From: Microbacterium mangrovi
Lineage (GTDB): Bacteria; Actinomycetota; Actinomycetes; Actinomycetales; Microbacteriaceae
Direction: 5' to 3'
DNA: 64,000 bases
Assembly (NCBI RefSeq): GCF_000802305.1
Contig: NZ_JTDK01000008.1
Location: 62,001 to 126,000, forward strand
Part shown: piece after piece, positions 8,385-17,100 of the stretch
Layout of the letters: each line of letters starts with the position of its first letter
Numbering within the stretch: the first letter of the stretch is position 1
Made by a program: the position numbers and the translations under genes
Notes under the pieces: generated by a model
The model's input: only the letters and a program-made list of their open reading frames with translations
The model's database searches: none
What the model was told of the DNA's origin: nothing

Positions 8385-8569
8385 GCCTCTGACCGGGAAT
8401 TTTGACGGAGACGGAGGGATTGAACCCTGACCTGGGTTGATGTGGTGAGCGGCGTTGGGATGGGTTCCCTTGATTTCACGCGGGTTCGCGTGCTGCCAGG
8501 ATCGGTTCCGATGACGTTCGGGCAGACTCAGCGTGTCCGGTTTCGATTCGTTCTTTCCCGAATTCTTCC
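8385..8569 (+). repeat. Direct repeat copy A with tRNA 3'-end-like core (candidate left attachment site)
   Basis: About 185 bp that align with 51765-51951 in the same orientation. The first 107 bp (to 8491) differ at roughly a dozen positions, and the rest is more diverged. Read on the minus strand, 8405-8427 resembles the T-arm and acceptor end of a serine-type tRNA (TTCAA...CCCTCCGTCTCCGT), but one T of the T-loop is missing here. No complete tRNA can be folded. The stretch 8252-8584 has no believable gene other than this repeat. Confidence 0.7.
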
Positions 8570-8584
8570 CACGCTCATGGACCA

Positions 8585-8824
8585 TTACGGCAGCAAGTCG
8601 AGCATCTGCGGACGCGCCTTCATCGCATGGATGACGAGTTCGTTGCCACTGTCGAAGACGAGGACGACGGTCTCCAGCAGCCGTCCCTGCGTGTCGAACC
8701 CGAGTCGGAGCTGACGAGCGGGCGAATCGTCATCGAGGTCCTCGATCCAGACCGCCCAGGTTGCTGCTTGGATGGCATCATCATTCGAGATCCCGTGCTT
8801 GCGGGCGGCGTCGTGAACCTTCAC
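8585..8824 (-). CDS. Toxin-like protein of a two-gene toxin-antitoxin pair
   Basis: A 79-residue protein. The opening (VHDAARKHGISNDDAIQAA) recalls the KHGIS..DA helix of BrnT-type and related RNase toxins. The later strands (RLLETVVLVFDSGNELVIHAMKAR) resemble the beta-sheet and the conserved HAMKAR end of that group. It follows a ribbon-helix-helix gene with a 4-bp overlap, which is the usual arrangement for antitoxin-then-toxin operons. No toxicity can be proved from sequence. Alternatively it is a solitary regulator partner. It lies only 15 bp from the tRNA-like repeat, just inside the putative island, where addiction modules often sit. Confidence 0.75.
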   Translation of the reverse strand: MKVHDAARKHGISNDDAIQAATWAVWIEDLDDDSPARQLRLGFDTQGRLLETVVLVFDSGNELVIHAMKARPQMLDLLP

Positions 8825-9084
8825 GCGGCGTAGGCGGCCAGTGCGTCGCGAATCAGTTCGGAGCGTGTCTTATGCGCTTGCGCTGCACGCGCATCGAGCG
8901 CCGCGAGCTCATCGCTCGTCAGCCGCAGCGCCACGACCTGAGATGGCTCGGCGCCGCGACCGGGTCGGCCCCGCCCGCGCTTCTTGAGCTCCTCGACGTC
9001 GTAGCCGGCTTCAGCCTCCGCCGCCCACGCCGCGATCTGCTCCTCCGTGACCGGCACGCCGTTGATGGTTTCGCCTGTGCTCAT
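8821..9084 (-). CDS. Ribbon-helix-helix (CopG-type) antitoxin
   Basis: An 87-residue protein. The N-terminal part is acidic (TEEQIAAWAAEAEAGYDVEELKKRGRGRPG), with a basic GRGRPGRG hinge. The C-terminal half is a ribbon-helix-helix DNA-binding fold: strand VVALRLTSDELAALDARA, then helix KTRSELIRDALAAYA. This is the standard layout of actinobacterial CopG-type antitoxins. Its stop overlaps the toxin start by 4 bp. As known for the family, it should bind and neutralise the downstream protein and repress the shared promoter in the 9085-9166 gap. I see no clear operator palindrome there. Confidence 0.85.
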   Translation of the reverse strand: MSTGETINGVPVTEEQIAAWAAEAEAGYDVEELKKRGRGRPGRGAEPSQVVALRLTSDELAALDARAAQAHKTRSELIRDALAAYAA

Positions 9085-9166
9085 GGGCTCATCGTAATAC
9101 GAAATTCAGAGCTTGGGGAGGACCATCGCGACCCCCGGAATCGTGGGGTTTCACCTGTGGAGGACG

Positions 9167-11791
9167 TCACAGTTCGGCGAGCTGTATGCGCAGCTGCCGA
9201 AGACCTTCCGGCGGGATGGACCCTGCCGCCATGTCCAGCACGGTGTTCAGCGGGACGGGCCTGGCCATTTCGATCATCGGGCTGTCCGCGATGCCCGGCA
9301 CGACCCGATCGAAGACGGCGCGTGAGGCCGGGTCATCCAGCAGCTCACCGAGGGTGATGACGTCCGGGTCGATGCGGCCCCAGATCACGGGCTCATCGGA
9401 TGCCACAGCCACAGAACGACGCTCGCCACGCAGGTCGGGGTACGGGGTGCGAGTCGGTCCCGCCGGCAGGCTGAGCGTCCAGTCGCTTTGCCCCGCGGAC
9501 AGCTCGCGCGTTTCGCCGTTCGGAAAGTGCAGAACGCCGGTCACGCCGTTCGGGATGCTGACCGAGACAGTGACGTCGCGCCCGACGCGCTCCCAGCGGC
9601 TGCGAATGACGCCGTGCCGGGTATCGAGCGATCCCTCCGCCCAGGACAGGCGTCCGTCGAAGTGGGGGCGGATGTCGATCTTCGTGTACCCGGGCTCGGC
9701 GGGGACGATCCCTGCGACGTACTCGTGGAGGAACGTGATGACCGCTCCTTTGGAGTAGTGGTTGAGCGATTCGTGCGGGTTCCCTTCCGCGTCGATTCCC
9801 GACCAGGATTCCCAGACCGTGGTGGCTCCGCGTTCGAGCATCACCAGCCAGCCCGGCTCGTCGTTCTGGAACAGGAGGTTGAAGGCGACGTCGGCGTAGC
9901 CGTTGTCCGCGAGAACCGGGAGCAGCATCCCGGTCGAGAGGAAGCCGGTGCCGAGGTGCGTACCGTTCTCCTCGATCAGCCGAACCAGATGATCTGCCGC
10001 TGCAGCCGTCAACTCGGCGGGGATGAGGCCGAATGCGAGACCACGGGCATAGTTCGCCTGGGTGGGGACCGCGAGCGTTCCGTCGGCGCCCAGGAACTCT
10101 GTTCGCCATGCCCCGACGACGTCCTCTGCGTACCGCGCGTAGCGTTCGGCCGCCTTGGTGTCTCCGATCACCCGAGCGGCGTCGGCCGTGAGCCGCGCGG
10201 AGTGTGCCAAGTAGGCGGTGGAGACGATGGCGGGGTCGCCCTGCGGGTTGAACGGGACGTCGGGCTCGAGCCATTCACCCCAGTGCCACCCCGTGTCCCA
10301 GAGGAACCGCTCGTGCGGCGCGGCTTCGGGTCGCGCGGCGACGCGACTGGGGTGGCGACCATCAGCTGCGGCCCTTGCCGCGTAGTCGACCCAGGCGCGC
10401 ATCATGGGCGCGAACTCGGTCAGAATACGGGAGTCGCCGTAGGCGCGGTAGAGCTCCCACGGCACGATGGTGGCGGCGTCGCCCCAGCCGGCGGAGCCGT
10501 CGAAGGAGGTGGGGATGACGGGGTCCGGTTCGATGCCGCAATCGGGTGCGACGTTCGTGATCTTGCCATCCGGATGCTGGTCATCGGCCAGCGAGGTCAG
10601 CCATTTGCGCGCGAACCCGGTGATGTCGTCGAGGAATGCAGCGCTGCGCGAGAAGATCTGGAAGTCGCCGGTGTACCCCCACCGTTCGCGTTGCGGACAG
10701 TCGGTGGGGATGTCGAGCGTGTTCGCTCTCCAGCTGGCGACCGCGATGCGGTGAAGCTCGTTGAGGCGCGGGTCGCTGCAGGAGAACGTGCCGGTGCGAC
10801 GGAGGTCGGTGCGCACCAGGACTGCAGTGATGTCGCCGGGAACCAGGTCGTCGTCGAGCCCATCGACCGCGACGTATCGGAAGCCGTGGGTCGTGTGGCG
10901 GGGCTCGAAGAAGTCGCGAGGGTTGCCGCGGGAGACGACGGTGTCGCGTTGACCCACCGGCAGTTTCGGCAGTCCCGGGGCGACGGTGATGTCGAGATGA
11001 CCGAGGGTGAGGTCCCCTTCGAGGTCGAGCGCTTCGCCGTGAGTGAGGTGAATCGTGGTGCCCGCGGGGCCGAGTCCGGCTAGGCGGACCCAGCCATTGA
11101 GGTTCTGCCCGAAGTCGACGATCTGCCGTCCAGAGGGGCGGCGCGAAATCGAGACGGGAGTGAAGCTCTCGGTCTTGCGCACCGGCGGCGCGACCGACCA
11201 GATCAGCCGATCGTTGCGTCGGGTCAGCGGATCGTCAGCGGTCGTGACCGGCTGCCAGTCGGTGTGACCGAGACGGCGCAGGTCACTGGTCTGCCCGTCC
11301 ATCAGGTCGGCCTGAACGATCGCTCCGATGCCGGTCTTCCAGGAACGGTCGGTGACCACCCGGGTGACGCCTTCTGTCGTCTCGACCGTGAGCACTGCGA
11401 CCACCGCGGTCTGCGTTCCGAAGCTGTCGGGCACCCGGTGGGCGCCGACGCGGCCGCGGAACCACCCGTCGCTCAGGACGATGCGGATTTCGTTCTGTCC
11501 GTCGGCGGCCAGGCTGCTCACGTCGTACTGCTGGACCTGGAGCGTCTTGCGGTAGCTGGTGATGCCCGGCGTCAGCTCGAGATCGCCGACTCGTCGGCCG
11601 TTGAGGAACGCCTCATACACGCCGTGTGCCGTAACCGTCAGGATCGCGCCTGTCACACCGCCGGCCACGGTGAACTCGCGGCGGAACTCATAAGCCGGGC
11701 GCCGACCGGGCGCCGGCACGGCATCCGGAGTGGTGATCCACCGCGCGCCTGCGAGGGCTGCCGTCGGTGACGTCTGCGGGGGTGTCGGCAT
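9167..11791 (-). CDS. Alpha-L-rhamnosidase, glycoside hydrolase family 78
   Basis: An 874-residue GH78 enzyme without signal peptide, so probably cytoplasmic. N-terminal beta-sandwich domains include YEAFLNGRRVGDLELTPG and the SDGWFRGRVG loop. The conserved catalytic-domain block DIPTDCPQRERWGYTGDFQIF is present, followed by GSAGWGDAATIVPW and the late segment HYSKGAVITFLHEYVAGI. A helical tail of about 70 residues follows the C-terminal beta-domain (see the fusion enzyme at 14193-19247). It would release terminal L-rhamnose from imported glycosides. It ends the minus-strand operon that starts at the MFS gene near 20561: MFS, GH78-GH3, SDR, esterase, GH78. A GAGGAGA ribosome site precedes the ATG at 11791. 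Confidence 0.93.
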   Translation of the reverse strand: MPTPPQTSPTAALAGARWITTPDAVPAPGRRPAYEFRREFTVAGGVTGAILTVTAHGVYEAFLNGRRVGDLELTPGITSYRKTLQVQQYDVSSLAADGQNEIRIVLSDGWFRGRVGAHRVPDSFGTQTAVVAVLTVETTEGVTRVVTDRSWKTGIGAIVQADLMDGQTSDLRRLGHTDWQPVTTADDPLTRRNDRLIWSVAPPVRKTESFTPVSISRRPSGRQIVDFGQNLNGWVRLAGLGPAGTTIHLTHGEALDLEGDLTLGHLDITVAPGLPKLPVGQRDTVVSRGNPRDFFEPRHTTHGFRYVAVDGLDDDLVPGDITAVLVRTDLRRTGTFSCSDPRLNELHRIAVASWRANTLDIPTDCPQRERWGYTGDFQIFSRSAAFLDDITGFARKWLTSLADDQHPDGKITNVAPDCGIEPDPVIPTSFDGSAGWGDAATIVPWELYRAYGDSRILTEFAPMMRAWVDYAARAAADGRHPSRVAARPEAAPHERFLWDTGWHWGEWLEPDVPFNPQGDPAIVSTAYLAHSARLTADAARVIGDTKAAERYARYAEDVVGAWRTEFLGADGTLAVPTQANYARGLAFGLIPAELTAAAADHLVRLIEENGTHLGTGFLSTGMLLPVLADNGYADVAFNLLFQNDEPGWLVMLERGATTVWESWSGIDAEGNPHESLNHYSKGAVITFLHEYVAGIVPAEPGYTKIDIRPHFDGRLSWAEGSLDTRHGVIRSRWERVGRDVTVSVSIPNGVTGVLHFPNGETRELSAGQSDWTLSLPAGPTRTPYPDLRGERRSVAVASDEPVIWGRIDPDVITLGELLDDPASRAVFDRVVPGIADSPMIEMARPVPLNTVLDMAAGSIPPEGLRQLRIQLAEL

Positions 11792-11809
11792 GAAGGATCG
11801 TCTCCTCGG

Positions 11810-12694
11810 TCAGGATCGCAGGATGCGGACGACTTCGTCGTGCACGCGTTTCGCTTCGGGTGTGGCCGAGCGGCTGAGCCCCACGGCATGGTTCGCATCG
11901 GGTGCGTACGTGAAGGTGCCCGTGTTCCCCGCCCGTTGCAGGAGACGGTAGGCATCCAGCGCCTGCGGCAGCAGGAGGTCGCGCCCTCCCGAGACCACGT
12001 GCACCGGCGGCAGGGCATCGAACCTGCCGTTGAGCGGACTGACCGCGGGGTCGGAGGTGGGCAGGTCTGCGGCCCACGCGCGGCCCCAGCGTCGGAGTTC
12101 GTCTGGGTCGAGGATGGCGTCCCAAGTCTGCAGCACAGCCGCTGCCGGGTGTGCGAGTTCGACGTCGAGCCACGGGCTCAGGAGGATGGCGGCACGGACG
12201 CCTTCGGGGTGGTGCTGCAGCACGCTCAGTGCCAGGCCACCGCCGGCGGAGTCGCCGGCGAGATACACCGCCCCTGCGCCTCGCTCCGCAATGGTCTCGG
12301 CGAGGACCTCCGCCACGAACGCCTGCGCTCGGGTCGCGTCGCCGACAGGAATCACCTCGTACAGCGGGACGACGGCGTCGACCCCGGCTGCCGTCGCGAC
12401 CTGGGCGACGGCCTTCCAGTGCGAGCTCGAGATGGGGTGCGCGTAACCCCCGCCGGCGAGGAAGACGAGGGCGCGCCCGGGTCGCGCGTCACGGCGACGG
12501 AGCGTGACGACCCGCGACCCGGCCACTCGCGTCTCGCTGACGCCGAATCGCTTGGCGACGGACGCCGGCACGGCGGCCGGCGCGGGCGGTCCGTCCGCGC
12601 GGCGTCGCGCGATCTCCGCGGCGACGTCCTGCTTGCCACTGCGGGCGATGACACGTTTGACGATGGCGTCCATCGCCAGTGCTCGAATCGACAT
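11810..12694 (-). CDS. Alpha/beta hydrolase, HSL-like esterase
   Basis: A 294-residue alpha/beta-hydrolase of the hormone-sensitive-lipase type. The oxyanion-hole motif reads VFLAGGGYAHP (usually HGGG), the nucleophile elbow is AGDSAGGGLA, and a catalytic His lies in the late PDANHAVGL segment. A downstream Asp is expected near VVSGGRDLLL. GGAG lies upstream of the ATG at 12694. It sits between the SDR and the GH78 gene with an 18-bp gap to the latter, in the rhamnoside operon. Removing acetyl or other acyl groups from glycosides, or opening an aglycone ester or lactone, would fit, but the substrate is not visible in the sequence. Confidence 0.88.
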   Translation of the reverse strand: MSIRALAMDAIVKRVIARSGKQDVAAEIARRRADGPPAPAAVPASVAKRFGVSETRVAGSRVVTLRRRDARPGRALVFLAGGGYAHPISSSHWKAVAQVATAAGVDAVVPLYEVIPVGDATRAQAFVAEVLAETIAERGAGAVYLAGDSAGGGLALSVLQHHPEGVRAAILLSPWLDVELAHPAAAVLQTWDAILDPDELRRWGRAWAADLPTSDPAVSPLNGRFDALPPVHVVSGGRDLLLPQALDAYRLLQRAGNTGTFTYAPDANHAVGLSRSATPEAKRVHDEVVRILRS

Positions 12695-12723
12695 GAAGTA
12701 CTCCTGGAAGTGCGCAGCTGCCG

Positions 12724-14196
12724 TCAGATTCGAGCCGGGTCGTCATGCCGCGCGGGCGCGGCGGCCGAGTACAGCTGGGCGAGGAACGGGTTGCGTTCGG
12801 CCTGGCGCTCGTAGCCGGCACTGTCGCGCGTGCAGTCCGGGCACCAGTGGCCGCCGGTGAGGATGAGGAACGCGCTGGCGGCGAAGATGTGGCCGTGCGC
12901 GCAGCTCCAGATCAGGGGCTCGCGCGGATGCCCCTCGTGGACGCCCGGTGAGACCAGCTCCCCACCCCGGAATGCCGCCGCTTGGACGTAGTCGTCACGA
13001 TCCCAGTCCGCGGGCGACTTGTCCTCGTCGAACCCGTGGTCCAGGTACGAGGGACTGCGCGATGGCTCCGGGACGGCGAACGTCGTCCAATCGCCGATCG
13101 CCCGCCACTCCTCCAGCGAGCCGAAATGAGCTTCGATGGCCGGGCGGTCGTGGTGCGCGAGCGCGTGCATGGTCCCGCGAGGCTTCCGGGTCAGCGGTCG
13201 CATGACGAGGTTCTTCACGATCCATCCCGGAACCTGGCCCGCAGATCTGACCAAGCCGGGAAGCGTCGCGACTGCGCGGGCGAGTGCCTGGTCGAAGGTG
13301 TCCCGCCGGAACGGCACGAGGTCGTGGAGCCTGTCGCTGTCGGTGTACCAGTGCCCATGGAAGTTCTTGGTGGCGAACCAGTTGCGGTTGTACCAGCTGC
13401 GCACATCGGCGACTCCGAGCGCACCGCTGAGGGCGGTCTGGAGCTGCCAGTTCGTCAGCCGCCACTGCTCACCGCCGCCGATGTTGTAGATGCCGCCCCA
13501 GAACTCCTCGGGCAGGTCGCGTTCCGCGATGCCGGCGAGCAGGCGTGCGGAGTCCTCCGCGGTCGCCCATTCCATGACCCCGCCGAGGGTGGAGTGGGTC
13601 ATGATCGGGTCTCGGAGGGCGAGCATCCCGGGATGGAAGATTCCGGTCTGGCGCAGCCACGCCCACTTCGGCAGCCCCGACTCGATCAGCAGCTTCTCGG
13701 CCACGACCTTCGTCTGCCCGTACTCGTCGAACCGGGACACGCGGATGGGGTCCCCGACGCGCCCCCAGTGGATCGGCGGCGTACGGTCGCCGGTCTCCGC
13801 GACGGAGCCGATGCCCACGACCCCCACCGATCCGGGGTCCGGCAGAGCCGCGACCGCACGGATGATGTTCTGCATGCTGCCGATGTTCACCCGGTGGGCC
13901 AGTTCCGGATGCTGGTCGGCGACCGGAGAGACGACGGCGCCGACGTGGAGGATCAGATCGACATCACGGATGGCCCGCTCCACGTGGGCGAAGTCCAGCA
14001 GGTCGCCCCAGAACACCTCGAGGTTCTCCATGCCCGTGAACTCGTCCAGGACCGCCCGGTCCTGCGGTGTGTCCAGCGCGAAGGCGATGACGCGCATCCG
14101 GTCGCCGCGCTCGCGGAATTCGCGGAGCGCGGCGCGGCCCCAGTTGCCGGTGGCCCCGGTGAGGAGAACGCGAGGCCGCGAGTCGGTCGCGGTCAC
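12724..14196 (-). CDS. NAD-dependent epimerase/dehydratase-type SDR with C-terminal Cys/His extension
   Basis: A 490-residue protein. Residues 1 to about 330 are an extended SDR: the nucleotide-binding motif VLLTGATGNWGRA near residue 10, the FWGDLLD acidic strand, and the active-site YGQTK (YxxxK). It then continues about 150 residues beyond the usual end. The tail carries a histidine/cysteine set (CAHGHIFAASAF, then HWCPDC) that could bind zinc. Its start overlaps the stop of the preceding GH78-GH3 gene by 4 bp, so it is made together with the glycosidases. It may oxidise or epimerise the released sugar or act on the aglycone; the reaction is not predictable. The extension is unusual for the family. 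Confidence 0.85.
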   Translation of the reverse strand: MTATDSRPRVLLTGATGNWGRAALREFRERGDRMRVIAFALDTPQDRAVLDEFTGMENLEVFWGDLLDFAHVERAIRDVDLILHVGAVVSPVADQHPELAHRVNIGSMQNIIRAVAALPDPGSVGVVGIGSVAETGDRTPPIHWGRVGDPIRVSRFDEYGQTKVVAEKLLIESGLPKWAWLRQTGIFHPGMLALRDPIMTHSTLGGVMEWATAEDSARLLAGIAERDLPEEFWGGIYNIGGGEQWRLTNWQLQTALSGALGVADVRSWYNRNWFATKNFHGHWYTDSDRLHDLVPFRRDTFDQALARAVATLPGLVRSAGQVPGWIVKNLVMRPLTRKPRGTMHALAHHDRPAIEAHFGSLEEWRAIGDWTTFAVPEPSRSPSYLDHGFDEDKSPADWDRDDYVQAAAFRGGELVSPGVHEGHPREPLIWSCAHGHIFAASAFLILTGGHWCPDCTRDSAGYERQAERNPFLAQLYSAAAPARHDDPARI

Positions 14197-17100
14197 CGTT
14201 CCGCCGCCGCGAACTCGCCGCTGCTCAGGGCGATCAGCTGGTCGAGCGCGTCATCGGGGATCTCCACCCCCGGGAAGCGGGCGAACTGTCCCATCGGCAT
14301 CGACTCCACCATCTTGAGCATGTTGCCGTTCGACTCCGCCGCCGCGAGCTGCTCCTCCGAGGCGCCGGCCATCATGGCCTGCATCAGTGCGGGGCCGACC
14401 ACCGGATGGCCGAACCAGTCGCCCACGGTCGACGCGAGTGAAAGCGGCTTCGGCGCATCCACATCGCCGTCGAGGTCGACCGCCTGCTCGGCGACGATCT
14501 CTTCGACCGACTCCCCCAGCTGGATGCCGTAGCGCCCGGGCGCGACCCACCACCGCGAGTGCGGGGCATCCCAGAAGGCGAAAACGCGACGGTCCAGCGC
14601 CAGCTCGACCGTGGTGGTTTCGCCGGGCTCGAGTACCACCTTCGCGAAGCCGGCGAGTTCGCGCACCGGGCGTCGGACGGGAGCATTCGTCGGCGCGACA
14701 TAGAGCTGCACGACGTGCGCGCCGGCCACCTCACCGGTGTTGGTGACCGTCACGTGGGCGACCGCGTTGTCGGCGCCGGTGACCGTCACCGCGAGCTCGG
14801 ACTCGAACGTCGTGTAGCTCAGGCCGTGCCCGAACGGATAGCGGACGTCCCGGCCCACGGTCGTGTAGTAGCGATAGCCCACGAAGACGCTCTCGCTGTA
14901 CCGGACCACCTCGTTCTCTCCGGGGAACGACAGATATGACGGGGTGTCCTCCACTCGCAGCGGGATGGTCTCGGCGAGACGACCGGACGGGTTGATCGCG
15001 CCGGTGAGCACCGCGGCGAGCGCGTGGCCGACGCCCTGGCCGAGGGCCCACCCTTCGACGATCGCGTCGACGCTGTCGTGCCAGGGCTCCAGCGACACGA
15101 CGCCGCCGTTCGAGAGCACCACGACGGTGCGGGGCGCCACCGCGGCGACGGCCTCGATGAGCCGCACGTGCGGCTCGGGCAGGTCGATGTCGGTGCGGTC
15201 GAAGCCCTCGGACTGGTCGTGCTCGTGGAGACCGACGAACAGAACGGCGACGTCGGCCCGGCGGGCAGCCTCGACGGCTTCCGCACGCAGACCCTCATCC
15301 GCGTCGGTGCTCCCCCGGTCGTACCCGGGGGCGAAGGCGACGTCCGATCCGAGCTCGGCGCGCAGTTCCTCCAACGGGATGTCGAGCCTGGTCGGGTTCA
15401 CGTGCGAGCTGCCGCCGCCCTGGAACTGCGGTTCGGCGGCGAGCTGCCCGAGCACCGCGATGCGCTGCCCTGGCCGCAACGGCAACGTGTCGCGCTCGTT
15501 GCGCAGCAGCACGATCGCCTCGCCCGCGGCCCGGCGGGCCAGCTCGTGATGGGCATCCACATCGATCGCGTGGTCGCCGCCGTCCGACGCCGTGCGATCG
15601 GCGAGCCGCGCCAGTCGCGCGACGCTGCGCTCGACCACGGACCGGTCGAGGCGTCCGTCGCGGACGGCGGCGATGATCGCCTCGGTCCCCTCGTCGCCGG
15701 TTCCGGGCATCTCCAGATCGAGGCCGGCCTGAAGGGCCCGCACGCGGTCTTTGATCGCACCCCAGTCGGAGACCACGAGGCCGTCGAAGCCCCACTCGTC
15801 CCGGAGCAGTTCGGTGAGCAGCCACTCGTTCTCGGAGGCGAATGCTCCGTTGATCGCGTTGTACGCGCTCATCACGGTCGCGGGCTGCGCCTCGGTGACG
15901 ACCCGCTCGAACGCGGGCAGATAGATTTCGCGGAGGGCGCGGTCGTCGACCTGTGCGTCCACCCGCATCCGCTCCGTCTCTTGGCTGTTGACCGCGAAGT
16001 GCTTCAGGGATGCGCCGACGCCCGTGCTCTGCAGACCGTGCACGTACTCGGTGGCCAGCACCCCGGTCAGCCGCGGGTCTTCGGACAGGTACTCGAAGGT
16101 GCGGCCGCCGAGCGGCGAACGCTTGATGTTGATCGCCGGCCCGAGCAGCACATCGACATCCAGGGCACGGGCTTCGCGGCCCAGCGCCGTGGCGACCTCG
16201 CGCACCAGCTCCGGGTTCCAGCTGGATCCCAGCCCGACGCCGGGCGGGAAGCACGTGGAGGGGAGGCTCTCGTTGAAGCCGAGGTTGTCTGCCGTGCCGC
16301 CCTGACGCCGCACTCCGTGTGGGCCGTCGACGAGCACCAGTGAACGGATTCCGTCGGCCTCCCGGGTGGACCAGAAGTCTCGACCCGTGAGCAGAGCGGC
16401 ATCCCGGGCGAGGGCGTCGTCATCCGGGCTCGGCTCGGGTGCGGTGAGCACGTCCTCCGGCACCGGCTCTCCGGCGCTGACGGCGGCGAATCCGCGTTCC
16501 AGGTCGGCGAGCACGGCATCCGGCGCAGGGAGCATCGCCGCGATCTGACGCGGTGTGACCGCTTCTTGCCCGCGGAGTCCGGATGCCATGTGCTCGCCGG
16601 CCTCGGGGATGTGCTTGGTGATGACGCCCGTGAGCACGGCCATCGCTTCGGAGCTCTCGATGAGGGTTCCCAGCGGAGTGTCGACAGTGACGGTGACCTG
16701 CGCGTCCTGGTCGACCTCGAACGGTTCCGTGAACCGGTGCTCGCCATGGCGGACCGTGTGCTGGGCGCCCGATGGCAGCACCACCTCGGCGGTGACTCCG
16801 ACGGGCACGCGGACGGTCAGCTGCAGGGCGCCGCCGTCGAGCACCCAGGCGCTCTCAGCCGTGCCGTACGGCGTCCGCAGGCGGGCCGACGCCGAGGTCA
16901 GGCCGCGTCGTGGGGGCTGCGGCGCGACGCGGAGCTGACGATATCCCGGCGCTGCGGGGGCGAGGCCCGCGACGACGCGATGCAGCCAGTCCCCGACCGC
17001 GCCGAACGCGTAGTGGTTGAACGACGTCATCCCGGAGGGGTTCACCGTGCCGTCGGGCAACAGCGAGTCCCAGCGCTCCCAGATCGTGGTGGCGCCCTGT

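Noticed and set aside
8298..8585. Short minus-strand frame across the left repeat (95 codons)
   Set aside because: Its translation runs through the tRNA-like repeat, with a similar chance frame at the right repeat. Such frames are common artefacts of tRNA ends.
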